Source: a virus
Reading direction: 5' to 3' (one strand)
IMG/VR virus record: IMGVR_UViG_3300005613_002762
Location: 62,001 to 126,000 of that record
DNA length: 64,000 nucleotides
Shown here: piece by piece, positions 54,272 to 61,906 of the stretch
How positions within the stretch are numbered: position 1 is the stretch's first letter
Layout of the letters: each line of letters starts with the position of its first letter
Translations under genes and position numbers: made by a program
The notes under the pieces: model-generated
Databases searched by the model: none
What the model was told of the DNA's origin: nothing
What the model saw: the letters and a program-made list of their open reading frames with translations, nothing else

Positions 54272-55303
54272 ATGGATCTAAATAAATTTAAAGAACTTCT
54301 TTCAGTCCCGTCTAAAACTTATCAAGAAGATAGAATGGTTAATTATCTTATTGATGAACTTTCACAAATTAACGGGATTGAGGTGGTCTGTGATGAACAT
54401 AACAATATCTATGTCACCAAAGGAACATTAGATGAAGGTGAATTTTACCCAATGTTTATCTCACACACCGACACGGTTCATAATATCGTTGATGAAATTA
54501 TAGTTAAAGAAGAACACCTTCTTCGTCCTTATACATTCGGAAAAGACTTTGGGTCTGAACAAGTATTATGTTTAAAGGCTTACGATAAAGATGACAAACC
54601 AACTGGTATTGGTGGTGACGACAAATGTGGAATCTTTATTTGTTTAGAATTACTTAAACAATTAGACAAAGTTAAGATCGCATTTTTTGTTTCAGAAGAA
54701 ACAGGATGTCATGGGTCAAAAATGGTTGATTTAAACTTTTTAAAAGATGTTGGTTATTGCTCCCAATACGATGCACCTGGTGATCACTTGATTTCATATA
54801 GTTGTATGGGAACCGTGTTATTTGATGAAAACTCTGAGTTTTTTGATGTCGCATATAGATCCATTTCAGAAGGTTTTAAAAACGAAATGATGGTTCAAGC
54901 TCACCCATATACAGATATTATGATGATTAAACAAAAATCAAATCTATCTTGTATTAATATGTCTTGTGGTTATTACAACATGCACACATCAAATGAGTTT
55001 GTTTGTATTTCTGATGTTGAGAGAGCAATTGTTGCAGGAAAAAACATGGTTGATAATTTGGGTTTAAAAAAATATGAATTTAGATCTGAACCAAAATCAA
55101 CAACAACCACAACAACTTTATTTGATTTTGAGGATCAGGATCCATTTTACGATGAGGTTCATCAACTTACATCTATTGATGTTATTGAGGATAAGGATGG
55201 TATTGTAATTGTTGATTTCTACGACGACAATAAATTCTATATTGACGATGAAGATGGTTATAAATTATACGAGATTTTAAAGAACCGTTATTCTTTAGAT
55301 TAA
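54272..55303 (+). CDS. M20-family metallopeptidase (peptidase T-like)
   Basis: A 343-residue protein. MFISHTDTVH carries the first metal His/Asp, GIGGDDKCGIF the bridging Asp, FFVSEETGCHGS the Glu pair, QYDAPGD another metal acid, and YYNMHTSNEF the final His. This is the complete di-zinc set of M20 aminopeptidases/tripeptidases. A Thr run near residue 282 leads into a small acidic C-terminal part. It would hydrolyse short peptides in the cytoplasm. It has its own host-like promoter, next to secreted-protein genes. Confidence 0.85.
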   Translation: MDLNKFKELLSVPSKTYQEDRMVNYLIDELSQINGIEVVCDEHNNIYVTKGTLDEGEFYPMFISHTDTVHNIVDEIIVKEEHLLRPYTFGKDFGSEQVLCLKAYDKDDKPTGIGGDDKCGIFICLELLKQLDKVKIAFFVSEETGCHGSKMVDLNFLKDVGYCSQYDAPGDHLISYSCMGTVLFDENSEFFDVAYRSISEGFKNEMMVQAHPYTDIMMIKQKSNLSCINMSCGYYNMHTSNEFVCISDVERAIVAGKNMVDNLGLKKYEFRSEPKSTTTTTTLFDFEDQDPFYDEVHQLTSIDVIEDKDGIVIVDFYDDNKFYIDDEDGYKLYEILKNRYSLD

Positions 55304-55305
55304 TG

Positions 55306-56439
55306 TTAATTAATTCTATACTCAGTCGGGTCAAATAAACCTGGCTGAGTTGCCATTGCAATCACACTATCAACATCAGAAACACCTATTTTAGAGTTCC
55401 AATTTTGTCGTGAGGTTCCAACTCTAAATGTTACTTTGAGTGTTTCAGGATCCACCTTTTCAACTTTAAGGTAATGTTTTTTATCGGGTAATTGTTTAAA
55501 TTGAAATAAATCCAACTTTCCAAGTTTTTGCATTACTTCAATATAATCTGAATCAATTTCTTCATGAGCTTTTTCAATATACTCATCCATCAGATCTTCA
55601 AGTTTTTCACAAGTTTCAGATTCAAAAATTTCATTATCCCAAACATTATATTCAATTTCGTAATACTCAGGTGGGTGATTATTAAAACCTCTTTCTATCG
55701 CACTGAATAATAGATCTAAAACATTCTCATCAAAGTCCCCTTTATCTATATATAACTGAACAAGATTTCCCCAAGTTATAAAGTAGGTTCTAAAACAATT
55801 TGTAAAATTACTCTTTCCCCAATTTTCAATACCAAATTGTTTTAGACCATCACAATAGGTTTTCTCCATTAGTTCTTGAGCTCCACTTGAAACCGCACGA
55901 TCTTTTCCCATACAAACGATTTCATCAATTGCATCACCAAGTCTAGGAAAAAACTTATCTAATATTGTTGGTAGATCACCTCCGCCATCATATCTTATAC
56001 GACCGTTATTTGTTCGTATAAAATCTTTACTTGTAGATGGGTCTAAAAACTCGGCAAGTTGTTTTAGTTTTAACATCGCAGAATCACAAAAATAACCTAA
56101 GGTATATCCCTCACTCCAATCATCGTATGCTCTATCTTGACACTCACTATAAAAGTCCCACTGACCGTAATACATTCTATCGTAATTTACGGCCTCCCAC
56201 TCACCATCACTACCTTCTTCATATGTCTCTTGAAAGAAAAACTTTAAAAACTGTTCTAAATCATCAAAATGAAACAATAGACCATGTTTGGTTACTTCAA
56301 TAGTATCTCTGAAGTTATTTCCATCTTTATCATAGAAATCAACGTCATTATAATCCAACTTATTTTTATTTAAAAGTAGAATTTTTCTAAAATCTTCTAG
56401 TTCATCTATGTCGTTTTCTATAAGAAGTCTTTTTTTCAT
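55306..56439 (-). CDS. Large acidic phage protein of unknown function
   Basis: A 377-residue, acidic, Tyr/Trp-rich, largely helical protein (EWEAVNYDRMYYGQWDFYSE; CQDRAYDDWSEGYTLGYFCD). The start MKKRLLIE is a possible short leader with an L-x-E site. The C-terminal 60 residues look beta-rich (KVEKVDPETLKVTFRVG). No family recognised. It is convergent with the M20 peptidase gene, two bases away, and divergent from the tmRNA gene. Confidence 0.5.
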   Translation of the reverse strand: MKKRLLIENDIDELEDFRKILLLNKNKLDYNDVDFYDKDGNNFRDTIEVTKHGLLFHFDDLEQFLKFFFQETYEEGSDGEWEAVNYDRMYYGQWDFYSECQDRAYDDWSEGYTLGYFCDSAMLKLKQLAEFLDPSTSKDFIRTNNGRIRYDGGGDLPTILDKFFPRLGDAIDEIVCMGKDRAVSSGAQELMEKTYCDGLKQFGIENWGKSNFTNCFRTYFITWGNLVQLYIDKGDFDENVLDLLFSAIERGFNNHPPEYYEIEYNVWDNEIFESETCEKLEDLMDEYIEKAHEEIDSDYIEVMQKLGKLDLFQFKQLPDKKHYLKVEKVDPETLKVTFRVGTSRQNWNSKIGVSDVDSVIAMATQPGLFDPTEYRIN

Positions 56440-56454
56440 ATATTTATAAATATA

Positions 56455-56485
56455 TTGAATAATACAAATCTTTGTATTATATTTG
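56455..56485 (+). promoter_or_regulatory. Promoter of the tmRNA gene
   Basis: TTGA, 19-bp spacer, TATATTTG. The expected start is about 30 bases before the mature 5' end, so a short leader would be removed by processing. Confidence 0.6.
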
Positions 56486-56522
56486 TATTATAGTTCTTTG
56501 AAAATAGTCATTTAAGATATAT

Positions 56523-56941
56523 GGGCCTATATCGGATTTGACGGGCGTTGGTTGGATAAAAGAAGCATGTAGGGACTAAGTTAATCTCTTTAAAAACTGA
56601 CTTAGAAAACAACTGGCAATGTGCTAAACAAAATGGAAACTCTTGGTTTACTAAGAGGTTCTGAAGTTACTGTAGCTTAATAAGATACGGAAACGGGGGG
56701 TCGGTCAGACAGATAACCTAGCAACAGAAGTCGTAGATGAGTTGGTTTTCACTCTAAAAGAAAACAACGGTCTCGTTCAGAGGGCTACCGTAACAAAAGT
56801 GAACTCGACACAGTTTTTGGTAACAATGTCAAAATAGGAACCAAATATTTTGGAAGGTATGAAAAACCTTAACCTAAACATGTAGTTGTCTTTTTGACAA
56901 AACGAGCCGGACGAGGGAGTCGGAGCCCTCTAGGTCCACCA
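56523..56941 (+). ncRNA. ssrA: tmRNA with atypical, long tag
   Basis: The 5' end GGGCCTA pairs with TAGGTCC before the encoded ACCA at the 3' end (56938-56941), a full acceptor stem. The GATTTGACGGG segment after it and the late AACATGTAG, then GGACGAGGG, are typical of tmRNA. The tag frame ends at tandem TAA stops (56678-56683). Reading back, the in-frame tag from a likely GGC resume codon at 56615 is 21 residues, starting GNVLN and ending GSEVTVA. Typical tags are about 10 residues and end in ALAA. It tags proteins on stalled ribosomes; the different tail may send them to another protease. Confidence 0.9.
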
Positions 56942-56945
56942 ATTG

Positions 56946-56977
56946 ATCCCATCATTTAATTATGATGGGATTTTTTT
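56946..56977 (+). terminator. tmRNA terminator
   Basis: ATCCCATCAT and ATGATGGGAT form a perfect 10-bp stem with a 6-base loop, followed by seven T residues, five bases after the encoded CCA. Confidence 0.9.
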
Positions 56978-57022
56978 ATGCATTAAAATTATTGTGTATT
57001 TGATTGTGATTTTTTTGAGCAC

Positions 57023-57046
57023 AAAAAAAGGGACAACTAAGTCCCT
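57023..57046 (-). terminator. Terminator of the large RNA
   Basis: AGGGAC and GTCCCT form a 6-bp stem with a 6-base loop, with seven T residues following on the minus strand. Confidence 0.75.
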
Positions 57047-57989
57047 AAATGTTTTTGCCGGTCGCTCCATCTTTTTAAAAAAGAAACGCTGAGATTACAC
57101 GTTTGTTGCGAGAACCTTTAGAGTCATTATTGTTTCTACTCTTATCCACTTTCTTTTGGAAAGTATTTCTCAGTGTTGGTTATTTAGGTGAACCACTCCT
57201 TGAGATCTTATCTACACTCTTACTACTTGACTCTCTTCGAGGATGCCTCCCCAACTCGTCCTTGCGGGATTAGAGATCTTTGGTAAAAATACACTTGGTC
57301 TTGGGAACCTCATGTGCCACGGACAGCCCGTGACTAAGTAAACACCTTTCGACAAGATCTGACAGACACTTTTCCTTATTTTATTAATTAATTTGACTTA
57401 ATACAATAGTCATAAGTTTGTGTCGTGGATTATCGAAGTAGTGGTCTGCCAACCGAGCCAACCCATTTTTTGAACGAGTCGATACTCAACTACTCCGTGA
57501 AATGTCCCCATTTCCATATTTCAAGACTACTTCGAAACTAACCCCTTGGTAGAAGTTGGTTAAGGTTAGTAACGACACCACTCGTACACTAACATACCTT
57601 TCGGCTTTAAGTATCCTTTTATATTGGGAAACGCAATAATGAAATCGGATAATCTCATGTTTTGCAATATCCCTACGAGTTATTCCTATTGTTGTTCCCA
57701 ACTCAACTGAACGACCCACATCGCCCAATCATCTAACCACTTTCCCTACAGCGTTGCCCTCGGTACTAAAGGTTAAACGGTATCCCGCTTGTGTACTCAA
57801 GCTCCTAAAAGAAGCCGCAAATCATCTAACACAAATGACTCACTTTATCCTACTTTCGTAGTTTATTTTATGGACCATACACAGCCCAATATCTTTATCA
57901 TTCAAAGATGGAAATTTTATTCCAATTACTTGTCAAAGAATCTGACAAAACTTTTCCTGAACGGATAATCTATTTCTTCAAAGAACGTT

Positions 57990-58003
57990 TCGGACTTTTC
58001 CGA
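57990..58003 (-). other. Small hairpin near the 5' end of the large RNA
   Basis: TCGGAAAAGTCCGA on the minus strand, just downstream of the proximal promoter. A matching TCGGAAACAACCGA hairpin (58075-58088) follows the distal promoter, so promoter plus hairpin are duplicated 84 bases apart. Confidence 0.55.
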
Positions 58004-58012
58004 TTTGTTTTA

Positions 58013-58043
58013 CAAAGTTAAGACATTTATTTTGATCTGTCAA
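58013..58043 (-). promoter_or_regulatory. Proximal promoter of the large RNA
   Basis: TTGA, 19-bp spacer, TAACTTTG on the minus strand; same geometry as the tmRNA promoter. Confidence 0.65.
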
Positions 58044-58096
58044 GTACTTTGTGAACTTTTTTTTTAATTTTTTTTCGGTTGTTTCCGATTGTTTTA

Positions 58097-58127
58097 CAAA
58101 TGTAAAAAACTTTTTTTAATTATTCAA
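58097..58127 (-). promoter_or_regulatory. Distal promoter of the large RNA
   Basis: TTGA, 19-bp spacer, TACATTTG on the minus strand. Its TTGA overlaps the final codons of the 58-residue gene at 58116-58292. Confidence 0.6.
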
Positions 58128-58292
58128 GTCCTTTACAATATTTTTTTCTACATACACATCATATGTTCCGTAGAATCGTGCTCTTAATTGTGCAAACTCC
58201 AAATTTGATGTCCACAATGTTTTTCCGTTTGAAATATATGAATACATCTCAACGTCTTTAACTTCTTTTTCTTGTTTTATTTCTTCACTCAT
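58116..58292 (-). CDS. Small protein (58 residues) of unknown function
   Basis: An ATG at 58290-58292 opens a 58-residue frame: an acidic, Lys/Glu-rich start (MSEEIKQEKEVKDVEMYSYI), then GKTLWTSNLEFAQLRARFY and a Tyr/Val-rich end. The second half resembles small beta-alpha phage proteins in which a Trp-containing strand is followed by a helix. A TATATTTATAC motif lies 30 bases upstream (58322-58332). Codon use fits neighbouring genes, so I consider it real. Function unknown. Confidence 0.55.
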   Translation of the reverse strand: MSEEIKQEKEVKDVEMYSYISNGKTLWTSNLEFAQLRARFYGTYDVYVEKNIVKDLNN

Positions 58293-58348
58293 GTTATTAT
58301 TGTATTACAAGTGAAATGATAGTATAAATATAAAAATGAGTCAAATAT

Positions 58349-59017
58349 TTAAAGAACTTTTTTCATGATTTCTTTAATTCTTACCACATCTTCATTTACA
58401 GATTCTTTTTTCAAACTCGCAATCCCTTTGAAAAAATCGGTCATTGGTCCTAAATCGAACAATTGAAAATCATCGTCACCCCCAAAATCTATCTTTTTAT
58501 CGGTGTCATCTTTTTTTTCATCGTCAGAAAAATCGTCCGTTTCAATTTCATTACTTTTACCACTGAAAATTGACTTAGAATTTTTTAATAAATCTCTTAA
58601 GTGTTTACCAAAAGGAAGACCAATATGGACATGAGTCATTTTATCGTGACCAACCCATTCAGAAACTACACCTATTCTATCACCAACTTTGACTTTATCA
58701 CCAGCACTTAATTTAACATCTTTAAGGTGTGTATAAAAAATTTCAGGAAATCCATCCGTTCCTGAAACTGTGACTTGAGTTCCATATATTTTACCTGAAT
58801 TTTTTCCTGTATCTCTAACTTTTTTGACCGTTCCATTTGTGTATGAATTAACAACCGAACCTGCAGGCGCAAATACGTCCCAAGCATTATCTGATTGCCA
58901 ATTCCCTAAAGCTCTTGATCCGTGATTTTTTGGACCATTTTCTAAATCGGTACGAAATGGACCACCTATATTGGTTGAACCTTCAGATATTATTTTTTTT
59001 GAAGTATTTCTATTCAT
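58349..59017 (-). CDS. M23/LytM-like metallopeptidase
   Basis: A 222-residue protein. NAWDVFAPAGSVV (metal Asp), EIFYTHLKDVKLSAGDKVKV, GDRIGVVSEW and MTHVHIGLP (HxH) give the M23 lysostaphin-type fold; the usual first His of the HxxxD motif is Asp here (DNAWD), so activity needs care. M23 enzymes cut peptidoglycan cross-links. A Lys/Asp-rich linker and a short C-terminal helix (DVVRIKEIMKKVL) follow. The start MNRNTSKKIISE followed by GSTN fits a prohead-protease leader. It may be a packaged entry enzyme or the lysin. Confidence 0.78.
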   Translation of the reverse strand: MNRNTSKKIISEGSTNIGGPFRTDLENGPKNHGSRALGNWQSDNAWDVFAPAGSVVNSYTNGTVKKVRDTGKNSGKIYGTQVTVSGTDGFPEIFYTHLKDVKLSAGDKVKVGDRIGVVSEWVGHDKMTHVHIGLPFGKHLRDLLKNSKSIFSGKSNEIETDDFSDDEKKDDTDKKIDFGGDDDFQLFDLGPMTDFFKGIASLKKESVNEDVVRIKEIMKKVL

Positions 59018-59061
59018 AAGTTTGGATCTTATAGACTTATTTTAATATAAATACTTCTATA

Positions 59062-59532
59062 TTATAAAAACCATTCAGGGATATCTCTATTTTTCCATTT
59101 ACAAAAATCTTTTTTTGCTCCTACGTAATAATTTCTGTATGATTGTATTACATCACCAACTTTATATTCGTCAGGCATTGCCTTTGGTGGTGTGGTGAAG
59201 TCTTTATCAACAATATCAGGTTTATTCATTAAACACCATTCAATCACATCTTGAGATTTATGACGTTTTCCATAACGATATGTATATTCCTTACACAACT
59301 CTAATCCAAGATCACAAAGGTATAAGTAATTAGATAAACTCTCACGAGTCCATATAGCACATGGGTGATTTTTGTGAGATAACTTGTAGGGTACTTGGGG
59401 AGTAACTTGGGGGGTCATATGATGAACACCACACAGAAGTTGTGCTGTTTCCAATATCATTTTAACCACATGTTTATCACAATGGTATTTAGCACATTTT
59501 TTGGTGTCAAAATCTAAAAAGAAAATATTCAT
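59062..59532 (-). CDS. Conserved phage protein of unknown function
   Basis: A 156-residue protein. MNIFFLDFDTKKCAKYHCDK, HVVKMILETAQLLCGVHHM, KNHPCAIWTRESLSNYLYL and EYTYRYGKRHKSQDVI are strongly patterned, with conserved His, Cys and Trp residues, and resemble a protein found in many T4-like phages whose function I do not know. The conserved polar residues suggest an enzyme. A host-like promoter lies just upstream. Confidence 0.65.
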   Translation of the reverse strand: MNIFFLDFDTKKCAKYHCDKHVVKMILETAQLLCGVHHMTPQVTPQVPYKLSHKNHPCAIWTRESLSNYLYLCDLGLELCKEYTYRYGKRHKSQDVIEWCLMNKPDIVDKDFTTPPKAMPDEYKVGDVIQSYRNYYVGAKKDFCKWKNRDIPEWFL

Positions 59533-59536
59533 ATCA

Positions 59537-59568
59537 CAAAGATATGAAAAAATCTTTACTGATTCAAA
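59537..59568 (-). promoter_or_regulatory. Host-like promoter
   Basis: TTTG, 20-bp spacer, TATCTTTG on the minus strand. The -7 element ends four bases before the ATG at 59532, so the transcript would be nearly leaderless. Confidence 0.65.
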
Positions 59569-60170
59569 TAACTCATTAAAACACCGCCGATTGATGATGC
59601 GTGAACTTGAAGATGGGTAATTTCTTCAACGTTTAGATCTTTTTTGTCTTTAACGTAATCAACAGATAAAACCCCAATAAATTTATCTTCAATTGTTTTA
59701 ATTGCAAATAAATAAGACGACTTACATCCTGTTTCTTCTGCAACATACTTTAATCCAAAAGTTGGTATTTCTTCATTAGTATAATCAGAGATTTCGATTG
59801 CATCGTTATTTAATAATTCATTAATAGACTTAGAAAATAAATTAACAGGAATGTTTTTAAAATTAGTTTGAACAGATTGTGCGTGTTGACCAACGGTTTC
59901 ATACATTATTGAAAATTTCGCCATTGATTTTCCTGTTGGGTAAAAATTTCCTCCATTATGAAATTGAGAAACCCAAACTCTGTCAGCATCAAATTCTTCT
60001 TTAATGTGTTCGATTTTTGAGTTTATTAACTCACTAACCCTTAATGTGTCCATAACCATGTCTGGTTTTGGTTTCTTTTTAGATTCTAAATAGTGTTTTA
60101 TAAACATTATTAAAATAGGCCCCAAAACACCTGTTAAAAAGGCCACCATTACTGTTGAGAAATTATCCAT
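59556..60170 (-). CDS. Membrane-anchored GAF-like domain protein
   Basis: 204 residues from the ATG at 60170 (the frame also has an upstream TTG at 60176). VMVAFLTGVLGPILIMFIKH is a membrane helix. DADRVWVSQFHNGGNFYPTG through SSYLFAIKTIEDKFIGVLSV has the GAF-like sensor pattern. GAF domains bind small molecules or mediate dimers. It faces the cytoplasm if the short N-terminus is outside. It lies beside lysis-type genes, so a role in sensing or timing is possible but unproven. Confidence 0.65.
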   Translation of the reverse strand: MDNFSTVMVAFLTGVLGPILIMFIKHYLESKKKPKPDMVMDTLRVSELINSKIEHIKEEFDADRVWVSQFHNGGNFYPTGKSMAKFSIMYETVGQHAQSVQTNFKNIPVNLFSKSINELLNNDAIEISDYTNEEIPTFGLKYVAEETGCKSSYLFAIKTIEDKFIGVLSVDYVKDKKDLNVEEITHLQVHASSIGGVLMSYLNQ

Positions 60171-60196
60171 ATTCAATTAATAAATATTATAAATTA

Positions 60197-60224
60197 AAAA
60201 AGCCCACATAAAATGTGAGCTTTT
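60197..60224 (-). terminator. Terminator after the holin-like gene
   Basis: AGCTCACAT and ATGTGGGCT pair on the minus strand and are followed by a T-run. Confidence 0.75.
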
Positions 60225-60235
60225 AGTGAAAATAA

Positions 60236-60409
60236 TTAAGCGTTGTTTTTAACGATTATCGACCAGATTGCACCTGCCAATGTAGTAACACCACCGATGA
60301 TTTCGGTAAGGATCGTCTCGTCAATTAATCCTTTTGTTATTAGAATACCACCAACAAAAGTTAATGTGTGTCTAAGAATACCTAATAATTGTTCTTTAGA
60401 TAATTTCAT
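60236..60409 (-). CDS. Holin-like small membrane protein
   Basis: A 57-residue frame from the ATG at 60407-60409 (the plus-strand ORF here is its shadow). KEQLLGILRHTLTFVGGILI, then LIDETILTEIIGG and GAIWSIIVKNN show two hydrophobic helices with the pattern of Pam3-gp28-type putative holins. Holins permeabilise the membrane at lysis. A GATATTTATG motif lies upstream near 60436-60445 and a terminator follows. Neighbouring small membrane genes and the M23 peptidase support a lysis cassette. Confidence 0.72.
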   Translation of the reverse strand: MKLSKEQLLGILRHTLTFVGGILITKGLIDETILTEIIGGVTTLAGAIWSIIVKNNA

Positions 60410-60460
60410 GTCAAAATATTTATTGTTTATTTAAACATAAATATCTTAAAGTTTGTAAAA

Positions 60461-60553
60461 CTACTTCTCTTTTTTAAATTGTAAAGACTTAAGTAAAACA
60501 AATCCAAGTAGTATAATTGGAAATAAAATAGCGATTAAGACAGATGTATTCAT
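60461..60553 (-). CDS. Single-pass membrane peptide (30 residues)
   Basis: An ATG at 60551-60553 opens MNTSVLIAILFPIILLGFVL followed by a short basic tail KSLQFKKEK. One membrane helix with positive C-terminus. It lies between the holin-like and the 65-residue membrane protein genes. Very short, so judged by context: it may be an antiholin, spanin-like or regulatory peptide. Confidence 0.45.
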   Translation of the reverse strand: MNTSVLIAILFPIILLGFVLLKSLQFKKEK

Positions 60554-60599
60554 GTTTTTTTGATTTTTATATTGACGAAAAAAAAGTTAAAATTTTATA

Positions 60600-60797
60600 T
60601 TATTTTTTAATAAACCCCTTGAAATAGTTTTCCCATTTATCAGTTGCAGGTGAAATAATAAAGTATCCAATTAAACCAAGAATAATACTTGTGAATGAGA
60701 CTTGATTAGTCACGTAGAATGATAGAAAATAAATCCCAATCATTACAAATATGATTGACATAAAGGACATTAAAAAATTTAAAATAGTGTTTTTCAT
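60600..60797 (-). CDS. Small two-helix membrane protein
   Basis: A 65-residue protein with two membrane helices (LMSFMSIIFVMIGIYFLSFY and FTSIILGLIGYFIISPATD) and a Lys-rich end. It is encoded beside the holin-like gene, so a lysis role (holin or antiholin) is possible. There is no recognised family signature. Confidence 0.55.
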   Translation of the reverse strand: MKNTILNFLMSFMSIIFVMIGIYFLSFYVTNQVSFTSIILGLIGYFIISPATDKWENYFKGFIKK

Positions 60798-60831
60798 AAA
60801 AAAGTTAGTTTATAAGTTATTTGTTTGTTTG

Positions 60832-60905
60832 TGGTCCCTGTTGGGATCGAACCAACCACCTACTGATTATGAGTCAGTTGCTCTAACCGAATGAGCTAAG
60901 AGACC
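60832..60905 (-). tRNA. tRNA-Met (CAT)
   Basis: Acceptor GGTCTCT pairs with AGGGACC; D-stem GCTC/GAGC; anticodon arm CTGACTCATAATCAG with anticodon CAT; T-loop TTCGATC. CCA is not encoded. It is probably elongator Met, although a CAT anticodon modified to read AUA (Ile) cannot be excluded. Confidence 0.85.
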
Positions 60906-60914
60906 AAAAGGAAA

Positions 60915-61145
60915 TTAGGCCTTTGCCAAATGTTTTTCCATCATTTCATTTGCTTTAGTTATTGCCAAATCTTTCGTTTTAAATCCTTTCTCCTTTAAAG
61001 ATTTTGCATGATAGATATCATAATCGGTTGATGCAACCTGAGGTTTTGAACCTCGTCCTTTACTTGTTCTCATGGTGTCTTTAGCGTAGATATCATAAAA
61101 ACCTACTTTACAAATGTAACGTCCTCTTGTTTGTCCTTTACTCAT
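60915..61145 (-). CDS. Small basic protein of unknown function
   Basis: A 76-residue basic protein (MSKGQTRGRYICKVGFYDIY; TMRTSKGRGSKPQVASTDYD). Its stop is only nine bases from the Met tRNA 5' end, so gene and tRNA are likely co-transcribed. A TATATTTG -7 element (61178-61185, minus) lies 33 bases before the ATG. No family recognised. Confidence 0.5.
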   Translation of the reverse strand: MSKGQTRGRYICKVGFYDIYAKDTMRTSKGRGSKPQVASTDYDIYHAKSLKEKGFKTKDLAITKANEMMEKHLAKA

Positions 61146-61216
61146 TTTTCTTTTTTTTTATTTAGTGATACAATTATACAAATATACGATTAAAAAATCA
61201 AATAACCAATTTTTTT

Positions 61217-61498
61217 TTAAAAAGTTTCATCCCATTCTGAGATCACAAATGATAAAGAAATGAAATCATCTTTTTTATTATAATGAACTCTAAAACCCCC
61301 TGTTCCAATACTAACTTTTTGATTAATAGAATCTTCCATTAATCTTCTTGCCATTTCCCTTATTTCAGGTTCAGTTGGGATTCCATCTTCTGCAGATGCC
61401 CATTTCCATTCTAACGCAACCATGGTTCGGTGAACTTTGGAAAAGTCAAACCAATCCATAATTTTATCAATAGCTTTTTTGTGTTTATTTTTCATCAT
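61217..61498 (-). CDS. Small conserved phage protein
   Basis: A 93-residue protein (DWFDFSKVHRTMVALEWKWA; EPEIREMARRLMEDSINQKV; ISLSFVISEWDETF). The Trp-rich helix-strand pattern is a type I associate with small conserved proteins of large phages; no function is known. It overlaps the upstream gene by four bases. Confidence 0.55.
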   Translation of the reverse strand: MMKNKHKKAIDKIMDWFDFSKVHRTMVALEWKWASAEDGIPTEPEIREMARRLMEDSINQKVSIGTGGFRVHYNKKDDFISLSFVISEWDETF

Positions 61499-61767
61499 TT
61501 TAATTCTTGAACTTGTTTCATAATATTAGTTACATCTTCTTCAGTTAAGTATCCGATCACATCGTTAGTCACAGGAGTCTCGTAAGTAAGATTACCATCA
61601 GAGTCCAATACTGCAACTTCATAAAGACCATTACGACCTCCGTATGAATGAGTGTGTGAAATAACAGATACACCATATCCATTGTCAAATTGCATACGAG
61701 ACTTTTTACCAACCATATATGGAGGATCATTTAATTGTTCAAATTCTAGATCTTCAAAAGTTTTCAT
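61495..61767 (-). CDS. Small conserved phage protein
   Basis: A 90-residue protein. SRMQFDNGYGVSVISHTHSY, then LYEVAVLDSDGNLTYETPVT and DVIGYLTEEDVTNIMKQVQE form a beta sheet followed by a helix, a pattern that recurs in phages as a short conserved protein of unknown role. It is translationally coupled to the gene at 61217. Confidence 0.6.
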   Translation of the reverse strand: MKTFEDLEFEQLNDPPYMVGKKSRMQFDNGYGVSVISHTHSYGGRNGLYEVAVLDSDGNLTYETPVTNDVIGYLTEEDVTNIMKQVQELK

Positions 61768-61798
61768 AGTTTTTAATTTAATATATCATTTTTTTTTG

Positions 61799-61881
61799 AA
61801 GTCAGGGTAGGATTCGAACCTACAATGAGCAACCATCTATAACAGATGGATTCAACACCATGTCTCTTTACACTCCTGACC
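61799..61881 (-). tRNA. Atypical tRNA, anticodon uncertain
   Basis: Acceptor GGTCAGG pairs with CCTGACT (one G-T) and the T-arm GTAGG-TTCGAAT-CCTAC is standard. The anticodon stem CCATC/GATGG is perfect, but encloses TGTTATA, so position 33 is G rather than the near-universal U, and the triplet is TTA, which would read UAA. A GTT (Asn) reading needs a poor stem. The D-arm is also unusual. It may be degenerate, or a suppressor-type tRNA. Confidence 0.55.
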
Positions 61882-61906
61882 TTCCTGTGTTACCTTAACA
61901 GGTTTG

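Larger units (their letters stand above)
57023..58008 (-). ncRNA. Very large structured non-coding RNA (candidate)
   Basis: About 985 bases with no credible ORF, bounded on the minus strand by host-like promoters (58013-58043 and 58097-58127) and a terminator (57023-57046). It is richer in GC than its surroundings and full of short helices: CACGG/CCGTG at 57318-57332, GAGT/ACTC at 57476-57487, GAAAT/ATTTC at 57499-57514, GAGG/CCTC near 57240, and a long-range 7-bp match between 57420-57426 and 57572-57578. Size, phage context and nearness to tmRNA and tRNAs recall the ornate GOLLD and ROOL RNA classes, but I cannot identify it. The 80-codon frame at 57486-57728 is not credible as a gene. Confidence 0.7.

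Noticed and set aside
57486-57728. 80-residue minus-strand ORF inside the large RNA
   Set aside because: Its composition and codon use are unlike other genes, it has no start motif, and it lies within an otherwise ORF-free, helix-rich transcript.
60243-60434. Plus-strand ORF of 63 residues
   Set aside because: Antisense to the 57-residue holin-like gene, which has motif, terminator and membrane helices.
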